Part shown: positions 1 through 6,439 of the stretch, piece by piece
Position numbering within the stretch: the first letter of the stretch is position 1
How the letters are laid out: each line of letters begins with the position of its first letter
Assembly (NCBI GenBank): GCA_018712905.1
Contig: DVGD01000047.1
Coordinates: 1-8,704, forward strand
Length of the DNA: 8,704 nt
Direction of reading: 5' to 3'
From: Candidatus Avoscillospira stercoripullorum
GTDB taxonomy: Bacteria; Bacillota; Clostridia; Oscillospirales; Oscillospiraceae
Program-made: the position numbers and the translations under genes
Notes under the pieces: model-generated
What the model was told of the DNA's origin: nothing
What the model saw: the letters and a program-made list of their open reading frames with translations, nothing else
The model's database searches: none

Positions 1-518
1 AGCGCTATGAATTCTGCTGGATCGTGGACTTCCCCATGTACGAAATCGGCGAGGAGTCCGGCGAGCTGGAGTTCTGCCACAACCCCTTCTCCATGCCCAA
101 CGGCGGATTGGAGATCCTCGAGAAGGCCGAGCGGGGCGAGATCGATCCCCTGTCCATCACCGCCTTCCAGTATGACCTGGTGTGCAACGGCGTGGAGCTC
201 TCCTCCGGCGCCGTGCGAAACCACGACCCCGAGATCATGATCAAGGCCTTTGAGCTGGTGCGCCTGGGCGAGGAGGATGTGAAGAGCAAGTTCCCCGCCA
301 TGTACAACGCCTTCTGCTACGGTGCGCCGCCCCATGCGGGCATCGCCCCCGGCGTGGATCGCATGGTCATGCTCCTGGCCGGCGAGGAGTCCATCCGGGA
401 GATCATCCCCTTCCCCATGAACAAGAACGCCCAGGATATCATGATGGGCGCCCCCTCCACCGTGGAGCAGAAGCAGCTCGACGAGCTGCACATCGCCATC
501 ACGGCCAAGGAAGAGTAA
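1..518 (+). CDS. aspS: Aspartate--tRNA ligase, C-terminal part (5' end outside window)
   Basis: Aspartyl-tRNA synthetase, a class II cytoplasmic enzyme that charges tRNA-Asp (or tRNA-Asp and tRNA-Asn if non-discriminating) with aspartate using ATP. About 171 residues are visible, in the frame whose first full codon is at base 3, ending in TAA at 516-518. Visible family marks are WIVDFPMYE at the start, the CHNPFSMP segment, YDLVCNGVELSSGAVRNH, and class II motif 3 in GAPPHAGIAPGVDRMVMLL. The motif 3 arginine, which binds ATP, is codon 360-362. The tail IIPFPMNKNAQDIMMGAPS followed by QLDELHI is the usual C-terminus of bacterial-type AspRS. The anticodon-binding domain, motifs 1 and 2 and most of the GAD insertion lie outside the window. 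A strong hairpin terminator starts 12 bases after the stop, so this is the last gene of its operon. Identity is secure; tRNA specificity cannot be read from this part. Confidence 0.96.
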   Translation, partial: RYEFCWIVDFPMYEIGEESGELEFCHNPFSMPNGGLEILEKAERGEIDPLSITAFQYDLVCNGVELSSGAVRNHDPEIMIKAFELVRLGEEDVKSKFPAMYNAFCYGAPPHAGIAPGVDRMVMLLAGEESIREIIPFPMNKNAQDIMMGAPSTVEQKQLDELHIAITAKEE

Positions 519-530
519 GGATTTGCCCCC

Positions 531-564
531 AAAAAACGCGCTGCATCGCTGCAGCGCGTTTTTT
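531..564. terminator. Bidirectional intrinsic terminator between aspS and udk
   Basis: A perfect 15-bp inverted repeat (531-545 against 550-564) with a 4-base loop. Each arm has AAAAAA on its outer side and TTTTTT opposite, so either strand gives a GC-rich stem (CGCGCTGCA) followed by a run of U. It lies 12 bases after the aspS stop on the plus strand and directly abuts the udk stop codon on the minus strand. This fits one hairpin ending both convergent transcripts. The loop is GCGA, a GNRA tetraloop, on the minus-strand RNA and UCGC on the plus-strand RNA. Confidence 0.93.
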
Positions 565-1185
565 CTATGCCTCCCGGATGTGTTTGCGGATCCGCTCGAG
601 GATCATCTCCTGGGCAACCAGGTTTTTGCCGCCCTCGGGCACCACCAGGTTGGCGTTTTTCTTGCTGGGCTCCACGAACTGCTCGTGCATGGGCTTGACC
701 GTGGTGAGGTATTGCTCGATCACCGATTCGAGGGTTCTCCCCCGCTTTTTGACGTCCCGCTTGATACGGCGGCACAGCCGCACGTCGGCGTCGGCGTCCA
801 CGAAGATCCGAATGTCCATCTCGTCGCAGAGCGCCTTGCTTTCAAAGATCAAGATGCCCTCCACCACGATCACCGGCTTGGGCTCCACCAGAAGCACCTC
901 CCGGCTGCGGTTGTGCACCGTGTAGTCATAGACCGGGCAGTGGATGGGGCGCCCCTCCTTCAAAAGCTTCAGGTGCTCGATCATCAAATCGGTATCGAAG
1001 GCGTCGGGGTGGTCGTAGTTGAGCCTGGCGCGCTCGTCGTAGGTGAGATCGTCGTGGGCCTTATAGTAATTGTCGTGGCTGAGCACCGTGATGGCCTCGC
1101 CGAAGCAGTCCACCAGTCCCTTGACCAGGGTGGTCTTGCCGCTGCCGGAGCCGCCGGCAATACCGATCATCAAGACATCAGCCAT
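565..1185 (-). CDS. udk: Uridine kinase (uridine/cytidine kinase)
   Basis: Phosphorylates uridine (and usually cytidine) to UMP or CMP with ATP or GTP, the direct pyrimidine nucleoside salvage step in the cytoplasm. The protein is 206 residues, near the usual length of bacterial Udk. The P-loop GGSGSGKTT is at residues 11-19. It is followed by the family block HDNYYKAHDDLTYDERARLN, then NYDHPDAFDTDL, then VYDYTVHNRS, and the Walker B-like VIVVEGILIF. The lid segment RRIKRDVKKRGRT lies in the second half. The ATG at 1185 is chosen because GGGGAGG sits 5 bases upstream; the in-frame TTG at 1203 has no such site. The start overlaps the pdp stop by 8 bases, so translation is probably coupled to pdp. 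This is the last gene of the nucleoside operon, and its TAG stop touches the terminator stem. Confidence 0.96.
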   Translation of the reverse strand: MADVLMIGIAGGSGSGKTTLVKGLVDCFGEAITVLSHDNYYKAHDDLTYDERARLNYDHPDAFDTDLMIEHLKLLKEGRPIHCPVYDYTVHNRSREVLLVEPKPVIVVEGILIFESKALCDEMDIRIFVDADADVRLCRRIKRDVKKRGRTLESVIEQYLTTVKPMHEQFVEPSKKNANLVVPEGGKNLVAQEMILERIRKHIREA

Positions 1186-2491
1186 GGGCGCCTCCCCGGA
1201 CAATGCCGTAAATCAGAGGCTGGGCTTCCGGCTTTTCCTCGCCCCAGGTCAGGGCGGCGGTGAATCGCGCCTCGGCCTCGGGAAGCGTGGCGGGCTGGTT
1301 GGTGTGGAGCCAGGCCAGCACCTCGCCGGCCTCCACATAGTCGCCGGTGGTCTTTTCCAGGACGATTCCCGCCGCCGGGTCAATGGTGTCGCCCTTCTGC
1401 CGCCGTCCGGCGCCCAGGATGGACGAGGCGATGCCCACGCCCTCGGCGTCCATATGGGTGAGGTAGCCGCTGCGCTGCGCCAGCACCGGGTGCTTTTCCG
1501 CCGCCTGGGGCAGGCGGGTAAAGTCGGTGAGCGCCGCCGCGTCGCCGCCCTGGGCGGCCACCCATTTTTCCATGGTCTCCATGGCGCGGCCGGAGTCGAT
1601 GGCCTCGGTGACCCGCTCCGTGGCCTCGGCCACCGTCCAGCCGTGGCAGAGGGAGAGCATCTGCGCCGCGAGGGCGCTGCACAGCTCCCGCAGGGCGCCG
1701 GGCTTGCCCCGCAGCACGTCCACGGCCTCCATGACCTCCAAGGCGTTTCCGATGTACATGCCCAGGGGCAAGTCCATGTTGGTAATCAGGGCGGCCATGT
1801 TCCGCCCGCAGGCCGAACCGATGGACACCATGGTCTCGGCCAGGGCGCGGCCGTCGGCCTCGGTCTTCATAAAGGCGCCGGAGCCGCACTTCACATCCAG
1901 GACAATGGACTTGGCGCCCGCCGCCAGCTTCTTCGAGAGAATGGACGAGGCGATGAGGGGCATGGAGTCCACCGTGGCGGTGACGTCCCGCAGGGCATAG
2001 AGCTTTTTATCCGCCGGGGTGAGATCGCCGCTCTGGCCGATGACGGCCACGCCGATCTCCTCCACCTGGCGGCGGAAGGCCTCGGGGGTGAGGGTGGTCT
2101 GGAAGCCAGGGATGGATTCCAGCTTGTCCACGGTGCCGCCGGTGTGCCCCAGACCCCGGCCGGACATCTTGGCCAGCTTGCCGCCGAGAGACGCCACGAT
2201 GGGCGCGACAATCAGAGTGGTCTTGTCCCCCACGCCGCCGGTGGAGTGCTTGTCCACCGAGTAGCGGCCGAAGGCGCTCAAGTCCACCGTGTCGCCGGAA
2301 TGCTCCATGGCCTGGGTGAGCGCCACGGTCTCCTCCCGGGTCATGCCCCGGAAGTACACGGCCATGGCCCAGGCGGCCATCTGGTAATCGGGGATCTCCC
2401 CTCTGGTATAGCCGCCGATGAGGAAGTCGATCTCGGCCTTGGTAAGCTCCAGGCCGTTTCTCTTTTTTTCAATGAGGTCTACGGTGCGCAT
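1178..2491 (-). CDS. pdp: Pyrimidine-nucleoside phosphorylase
   Basis: Cleaves uridine, thymidine or deoxyuridine with phosphate to the free base plus (deoxy)ribose-1-phosphate. Length is 437 residues, close to the Pdp/DeoA family norm. The N-terminal helical domain includes GYTRGEIPDYQMAAWAMAV (28-45). The phosphate-site loop is VDKHSTGGVGDK (79-90). The family signature SGRGLGHTGGTVDKLE is at 110-125. The pyrimidine-site residues known from DeoA are present as Arg168 (in LYALRDVT), Ser183 and Lys187 (in LIASSILSKK). The C-terminal domain ends in PLIYGIVR. Overall sequence is closer to the Firmicute Pdp (broad specificity) than to enterobacterial DeoA; that substrate range is inferred. The ATG at 2491 has AAGGAGG 7 bases upstream, and this site overlaps the nupQ-like stop codon. 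It sits between transporter and kinase genes, so it draws on imported nucleosides. Confidence 0.96.
   Translation of the reverse strand: MRTVDLIEKKRNGLELTKAEIDFLIGGYTRGEIPDYQMAAWAMAVYFRGMTREETVALTQAMEHSGDTVDLSAFGRYSVDKHSTGGVGDKTTLIVAPIVASLGGKLAKMSGRGLGHTGGTVDKLESIPGFQTTLTPEAFRRQVEEIGVAVIGQSGDLTPADKKLYALRDVTATVDSMPLIASSILSKKLAAGAKSIVLDVKCGSGAFMKTEADGRALAETMVSIGSACGRNMAALITNMDLPLGMYIGNALEVMEAVDVLRGKPGALRELCSALAAQMLSLCHGWTVAEATERVTEAIDSGRAMETMEKWVAAQGGDAAALTDFTRLPQAAEKHPVLAQRSGYLTHMDAEGVGIASSILGAGRRQKGDTIDPAAGIVLEKTTGDYVEAGEVLAWLHTNQPATLPEAEARFTAALTWGEEKPEAQPLIYGIVRGGAHG
1191..1197 (-). promoter_or_regulatory. Ribosome binding site of udk (decides start)
   Basis: Reads GGGGAGG on the minus strand, 5 bases before the ATG at 1185 and inside the 3' end of pdp. 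It favours this ATG over the in-frame TTG at 1203, which lies upstream of the site. Confidence 0.8.
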
Positions 2492-2503
2492 GGCTTTGCC
2501 TCC

Positions 2504-3424
2504 TTATCGCTGTCCCTTGTCGTAGGGGATGCCCTCGGCCTTGGGGGCACGGGAGTTCTTGGACGTGAAGGCCAGAATCACCATGGACGCCAGGAAGGGC
2601 ATCATGTTATAGACCTCCTTGGTCATGTTGAGGGCGCTGAGGAAGGTGGAATCGTAGATATTGGCCAGCGCCTTGAACACGGCGAAGAACATAGCCGCCA
2701 GGAAAATTCTGCCCGGCTTCCACTGGCCGAAGATCATCACGGCCAGCGCCAGGAAGCCCATGCCGGTGACGCCGCCTTCAAAGTTCCAGATCTGCACCGC
2801 CGGGACGATGTAGGCAAGGCCGCCCAGGCCGCCCAAAAAGCCCGAGATGAGGACGCCCGCCCAGCGCATCCGGTACACGTTGATGCCCACGGAGTCCGCC
2901 GCCTGAGGATGCTCGCCGCAGGCCATCAGGCGCATGCCGAAGCGGGTCTTGTAGAGCACCACCATGGACACGATGAGCAGCACCACGCCCACCACCAAAA
3001 ACCAGTTGACGGTGATGGGGCCGATGTTGAAGAGGAAGTCGGCGTTGACAAAGGTGAGCTTGGGGGACTGGGTGGTGGTATTGTAGCGCTTGACCAGCAC
3101 CAGCGCCACAGCTGTCGCCAGGAGGTTCAAGGCCGTGCCGCCGATGGTCTGGTCGGCCTTTAAGTTGATGGAGGCAAAGGCCAGCAGCGCCGAATAGGCA
3201 AGCCCCGAAAGCCCCGCCACGGCCATGCAGAGGAACACCTTGGCAAAGGCGCTGATCTCCGGCGGCAGGTTCACCAGCACCAGAAGTCCCATAACGCCGC
3301 CGATGACCATGATGCCCTCCAGGGCGATGTTGATGATGCCCGAGTGCTCCGAGAAGCAGCCGCCCAGGGCGACCAGCATCAGGACGATGCCATAGATCAG
3401 GGTGTACTTAATCAGCAGTGTCAT
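2504..3424 (-). CDS. nupQ: Nucleoside ABC transporter permease, NupQ/YufQ type
   Basis: Inner-membrane subunit of a nucleoside importer in the branched-chain/ribose-type permease superfamily. The 306-residue protein is almost wholly hydrophobic, with about eight to ten predicted membrane segments. Family marks are SGIINIALEGIMVIGG near residues 28-43, KADQTIGGTALNLLA, and GMRLMACGEHPQAADSVGINV, the conserved cytoplasmic loop facing the ATPase. Also present is GGLGGLAYIVPAVQIWNFEGGVTGMG, followed by FLALAVMIFGQWKP. The ATG at 3424 has AAAGGAGG 9 bases upstream, inside the preceding gene. The two genes overlap by 17 bases, which suggests coupled translation and fixed permease stoichiometry. It should pair with the other permease as a heterodimer. 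The family is clear; whether it prefers purine or pyrimidine nucleosides is not visible, though pdp and udk downstream point to pyrimidines. Confidence 0.9.
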   Translation of the reverse strand: MTLLIKYTLIYGIVLMLVALGGCFSEHSGIINIALEGIMVIGGVMGLLVLVNLPPEISAFAKVFLCMAVAGLSGLAYSALLAFASINLKADQTIGGTALNLLATAVALVLVKRYNTTTQSPKLTFVNADFLFNIGPITVNWFLVVGVVLLIVSMVVLYKTRFGMRLMACGEHPQAADSVGINVYRMRWAGVLISGFLGGLGGLAYIVPAVQIWNFEGGVTGMGFLALAVMIFGQWKPGRIFLAAMFFAVFKALANIYDSTFLSALNMTKEVYNMMPFLASMVILAFTSKNSRAPKAEGIPYDKGQR

Positions 3425-4601
3425 TGCCCTTGGCCTCCTTTCTGCCCTTGCCGGCGAAGAGCCGGATGAGACCCCGGCGCACCCAGCCGCGGAAGAGGCT
3501 GGAGAAGGCGCACAGGTAGATGATGATGCCCGAGACCACGTCGGCGATCTCGCCGGGGAAATAGAGCTGGGTCATCTGGGCGCCGCCGGTGGAGAGGTGG
3601 GAGATGAAGAGTCCCGAGAAGATGCAGCCCACCGGGTGCAGCGACGCGAGCAGCGCCACGGAGATGCCGTCAAAGCCCATGCTGGGCAGGGTGGTGGAGT
3701 CCTGGGGATTCCACTGGGCGCCGCCGGCCAGGTAATAAAGCCCCGCGCCGAAGCCCGCCAGCGCCCCGGCAATGACCATGGCCAGGATGATGGAGCGCTT
3801 TTCGTTGATTCCGGCGTACTTGGCGGCGTGGGGGTTGTGGCCGCAGGCCTTTAATTCATAGCCGAAGGTGGTGCGCTTTAACACGATGAGCACCACCACC
3901 GCCACGAGTACCGCCAGGAAGATGGCAATGGAGATGGAGCCATATTTGAACGTCTCATAGAGATCCCAGCCGAAGAGCTTGGAGGGGATCAGGGACTGGG
4001 GGCTCACCTCCTTGATGGCGTAGGTCTTGGCCTGGGCGGCGTTGTACATGATGCCGTAGCCACGGCCGTAGGTGATGGTATTCACGGCGTAGAGCCCCAC
4101 CCAGTTGAACATGATGGAGGTGATGACCTCGTTGATGTTGAGGTAGGCCTTGAAGAGGCCGGGGATGGCGCCCCACACGGCGCCGAAGACCGTGGCGAAG
4201 AGGAGGCACAGCCACCAGGGAAGGTGCAACACCAGGGCGGCATAGAGCCCGCCGAAGGCGCCCACGGTGTACTGCCCCGCCGCGCCGATGTTGAAAAGAC
4301 CGGTCTTGAAGGCGAAGGCCACCGAGAGGCCGCAGAGGATCAGCGGCGCGGCCTCCACGATCTCCTGCCCCAGGGTGCTCAGGTGCATGCCCACCTTGGC
4401 CAGGGATTCATTGGTGGCGTTGCGGAACCCCGCCTGGAGAATGGGCACAAAGCCGTCCTTCCAGGCATGCTGGGCGTCCAGCGCCAGGAGCACCACAAGT
4501 CCCAGCGCCAGGCCGATGACAATGGCGATCAGGGCGGCCGCCACCGACGAGAGCCCGCCCAGGCTCCGATCCAGCAGGGTCGAGGTTGGTTTCTTATCCA
4601 T
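3408..4601 (-). CDS. nupP: Nucleoside ABC transporter permease, NupP/YufP type
   Basis: Second membrane subunit of the nucleoside importer. It has 397 residues, longer than its partner because of an N-terminal anchor (hydrophobic, about residues 18-43) and an external stretch before the core domain. Core marks are APLILCGLSVAFAFKTGLFN then IGAAGQYTVGAF, the usual entry into the permease domain, and LNINEVITSIMFNWVGLY. The coupling loop is FGYELKACGHNPHAAKYAGI. Near the C-terminus lie LPSMGFDGISVALLASLHPVG and a final membrane segment, followed by a basic cytoplasmic tail (RRGLIRLFAGKGRKEAKG). The ATG at 4601 follows TAAGGAGG by 5 bases, and the TAA of that site is the stop codon of the ATPase gene. 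Its stop lies inside the next permease gene. Confidence 0.91.
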   Translation of the reverse strand: MDKKPTSTLLDRSLGGLSSVAAALIAIVIGLALGLVVLLALDAQHAWKDGFVPILQAGFRNATNESLAKVGMHLSTLGQEIVEAAPLILCGLSVAFAFKTGLFNIGAAGQYTVGAFGGLYAALVLHLPWWLCLLFATVFGAVWGAIPGLFKAYLNINEVITSIMFNWVGLYAVNTITYGRGYGIMYNAAQAKTYAIKEVSPQSLIPSKLFGWDLYETFKYGSISIAIFLAVLVAVVVLIVLKRTTFGYELKACGHNPHAAKYAGINEKRSIILAMVIAGALAGFGAGLYYLAGGAQWNPQDSTTLPSMGFDGISVALLASLHPVGCIFSGLFISHLSTGGAQMTQLYFPGEIADVVSGIIIYLCAFSSLFRGWVRRGLIRLFAGKGRKEAKGNDTAD

Positions 4602-4611
4602 GGCAGCCTCC

Positions 4612-6138
4612 TTACAGCTCCATCCGCTTGGCGCCGGCCATGTAAAGACCCAGCTCCTCCACGGTGACGGTTTTGGGGTCGAACTGTCCCACCAGCTCGC
4701 CCTCGTACATGACCAGAATCCGGTCGGAGAGGTTCATCACCTCGTCGAGCTCCAGCGACACCAGAAGCACCGCCTTGCCCGCGTCCCGCACGGCCAGAAT
4801 CTGATGGTGGATATACTCAATGGCGCCCACGTCCAAGCCCCGGGTGGGCTGGACGGCCACCAGGAGCTCGGGATCCTTGTCGATCTCCCGGGCGACGATG
4901 GCCTTCTGCTGGTTGCCGCCGGACATGGCGCGGGCGGGGGTGAGGCTCCCCTGGCCGCTGCGAACGTCGTACTGCTCGATAAGCCGGTCGGAGTAGGCAC
5001 GCATGGCCGGGAAGTTCAAAAAGCCCGCCTTTTGAAACTCCGGCTGCCAATACCGCTGGAGCACCATGTTTTCCTCCAGAGTATAGTCCAGCACCAGGCC
5101 GTGCTTGTGGCGATCCTCGGGGATGTGGCTCATGCCGGCGCGGCTGCGGCGGCGCACCGTAGCATGGGTGATGTCCTGCCCCAGGAGCTTGACGCTGCCG
5201 CCGCCCACACGGCTGAGGCCTGTGAGGGCGTGCACCAGCTGGGTCTGGCCGTTGCCCTCAATGCCCGCCAGACAGAGAATCTCCCCCCGGCGCACGGTGA
5301 AGGACACGTCCTTGACGGCGTTTCCCTTGTGAACCTTGGAGGGCACCGTGAGGTGGGAGACCTCCAGCACCACCTCCCCGGGCTTGGCGGGAGCCTTGTC
5401 GATGGTGAGCTCCACCTGCCTGCCCACCATCATGGCCGAGAGCGCCTCAGGGGTGGTGTCGGCGGTGTTGACGGTGCCGATGCACTTGCCCTTGCGGAGC
5501 ACCGTGCACCGGTCGGCCACGGCCATGATCTCCGAGAGCTTGTGGGAGATGAAGAGGATGCTCTTGCCCTCGGCGGCCAGGTTTTTCATCACCGCCATGA
5601 GCTCCTCGATCTCCTGGGGCGTCAAGACGGCGGTGGGCTCGTCGAAAATCAGGATTTCGTTGTCACGATAGAGCATTTTGAGAATCTCGGTGCGCTGCTG
5701 CATGCCCACGGTGATGTCCTCCACCTTGGCGTCCAGATCCACCTTGAGGCCATAGCGCTCGGAAAGCGACTGCACCTTCTCCCGCGCCTGCTGCTTCTGG
5801 AGGAAGCCAAACCGGGTGGGCTCCACGCCCAGGATGATATTGTCGAGCACCGTGTAGCACTCCACCAGCTTGAAGTGCTGGTGCACCATGCCGATGTGGA
5901 GAGCGTTGGCGTCGTTGGGATCGCGGATGGTGACAGGCTGGCCGTTTTTCAAAATGGTGCCGTGCTCGGGCTGGTAGAGGCCGAAGAGCACGCTCATGAG
6001 GGTGGATTTTCCCGCGCCGTTTTCGCCGAGAAGCGCGTGAATCTCCCCCTTTTTCAGCTGGAGGGTGATGTCGTCGTTCGCCCGGATTCCCGGGAACTCC
6101 TTGGTGATATGCAGCATTTCAATGACGTATTCCGCCAA
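4612..6138 (-). CDS. nupO: Nucleoside ABC transporter ATPase, NupO/YufO type (two nucleotide-binding domains)
   Basis: Energises nucleoside import; one chain carries two ATPase domains, as in RbsA-like proteins. Numbering starts at the TTG at 6138 (508 residues). Domain 1 is complete: Walker A GENGAGKST (38-46), Q-loop Gln87, the family-type signature VGMQQR (144-149), Walker B ILIFDEP (162-168) and H-loop His199. Domain 2 is degenerate at the active site. Its P-loop is GIEGNGQTQL (292-301) without lysine, the signature is MSGGNQQK (405-412), the catalytic Glu is Gln430 in QPTRGLDVGA, and the H-loop His is Glu463. As I recall, this asymmetry is normal for the family. The TTG start is preferred because GGGAG lies 8 bases upstream and the resulting MAEYVIEM resembles homologues. 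The ATG at 6144 is only 2 bases from that site, and upstream extensions run into the promoter. It is the first gene of its operon, with no binding-protein gene before it. Confidence 0.92.
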   Translation of the reverse strand: MAEYVIEMLHITKEFPGIRANDDITLQLKKGEIHALLGENGAGKSTLMSVLFGLYQPEHGTILKNGQPVTIRDPNDANALHIGMVHQHFKLVECYTVLDNIILGVEPTRFGFLQKQQAREKVQSLSERYGLKVDLDAKVEDITVGMQQRTEILKMLYRDNEILIFDEPTAVLTPQEIEELMAVMKNLAAEGKSILFISHKLSEIMAVADRCTVLRKGKCIGTVNTADTTPEALSAMMVGRQVELTIDKAPAKPGEVVLEVSHLTVPSKVHKGNAVKDVSFTVRRGEILCLAGIEGNGQTQLVHALTGLSRVGGGSVKLLGQDITHATVRRRSRAGMSHIPEDRHKHGLVLDYTLEENMVLQRYWQPEFQKAGFLNFPAMRAYSDRLIEQYDVRSGQGSLTPARAMSGGNQQKAIVAREIDKDPELLVAVQPTRGLDVGAIEYIHHQILAVRDAGKAVLLVSLELDEVMNLSDRILVMYEGELVGQFDPKTVTVEELGLYMAGAKRMEL

Positions 6139-6146
6139 TTTCATCA

Positions 6147-6169
6147 CTCCCAACGCCGGCGCTGCGGCG
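6147..6169 (-). promoter_or_regulatory. Leader hairpin and ribosome binding site of the nucleoside operon
   Basis: On the minus strand a GC-only 5-bp stem (CGCCG at 6165-6169 with CGGCG at 6154-6158, 6-base loop) lies 2 bases before the Shine-Dalgarno sequence GGGAG (6147-6151). The site is 8 bases from the TTG at 6138 but only 2 from the ATG at 6144, which is why the TTG is preferred. The short stem could modestly affect ribosome access. No riboswitch fold was recognised in the roughly 40-base leader. Confidence 0.5.
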
Positions 6170-6188
6170 AGATTTGTGGAATATGTAT

Positions 6189-6217
6189 AGTATACTAGAT
6201 TTTCCGCCAATTGAAAA
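6189..6217 (-). promoter_or_regulatory. Predicted sigma-A promoter of the nucleoside transport/salvage operon
   Basis: On the minus strand, -35 TTTTCA (6212-6217, 4 of 6 to consensus) and -10 TATACT (6189-6194, 5 of 6) are separated by exactly 17 bases. Transcription would start near 6182, leaving a leader of roughly 40 bases before the first gene. The -10 lies within the perfect palindrome TAGTATACTA (6188-6197). The region is AT-rich against GC-rich surroundings. No other promoter is visible between the five genes, which overlap or are 10-12 bases apart. Confidence 0.75.
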
Positions 6218-6268
6218 GGGAGGCAGACAAATTTTTAGGCGCCGCGCGGGCGGTTCCCCTTCCGTCTT

Positions 6269-6400
6269 CTCGTAGGGGCGGGGTTTATCCCCGCCCACGG
6301 GTCGATCGGAGATCGACCCCTACAAGGTGCGGTGCAGCACCGGGAGCCTCGGGGAAATCGCAGGTGCGGCACGGGCGGCCATAAAGGCCGCCCCTACGAG
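6269..6400. repeat. 132-bp composite palindromic intergenic element (REP/MITE-like)
   Basis: The ends form a perfect 13-bp inverted repeat: CTCGTAGGGGCGG at 6269-6281 and its complement at 6388-6400. Inside are three strong hairpins. The first has an 8-bp stem (6276-6283 with 6289-6296, loop TTTAT). The second has a 9-bp stem, GGGTCGATC (6299-6307) with GATCGACCC (6311-6319), loop GGA. The third has an 8-bp stem (6373-6380 with 6386-6393, loop ATAAA). A smaller stem lies at 6330-6342. The left 52 bases (6272-6323) are also bounded by GTAGGGG/CCCCTAC and look like a unit nested in the whole. No coding potential is apparent. Similar TAGGGGCG...CGCCCCTA palindromes are, as I recall, dispersed in genomes of gut Clostridia. 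Copy number here cannot be seen from one window, and no flanking target duplication is evident. Confidence 0.75.
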
Positions 6401-6439
6401 CATACCCGCAGCCTGGTGCGGATGCGGTGAAAATGACGC

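Noticed and set aside
1186..1203. TTG at 1203 as start of uridine kinase
   Set aside because: The strong GGGGAGG lies between it and the ATG at 1185 and serves the latter. Homologues begin close to the P-loop, as the 1185 start gives.
1070..3163. A 697-codon open frame on the plus strand opposite udk, pdp and the nupQ-like permease
   Set aside because: The minus strand carries unmistakable family proteins across the whole span. The plus-strand frame gives a His/Gly/Ala-rich product without recognisable motifs, as expected opposite GC-rich genes with strong third-base bias.
6139..6182. A riboswitch (for example purine type) or tRNA gene in the leader of the nucleoside operon
   Set aside because: The leader is only about 40 bases. 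It shows one small GC stem and none of the conserved junction sequences of known nucleobase riboswitches or a cloverleaf.
4267..6198. A 643-codon open frame on the plus strand opposite the nucleoside permease and ATPase
   Set aside because: It is antisense to well-identified transporter genes, low in complexity, without domain motifs, and runs through their promoter. It is a composition artefact.
6269..6400. CRISPR-like repeat array
   Set aside because: The repeats are inverted, few and of unequal spacing; there are no regular direct repeats with unique spacers and no cas genes.
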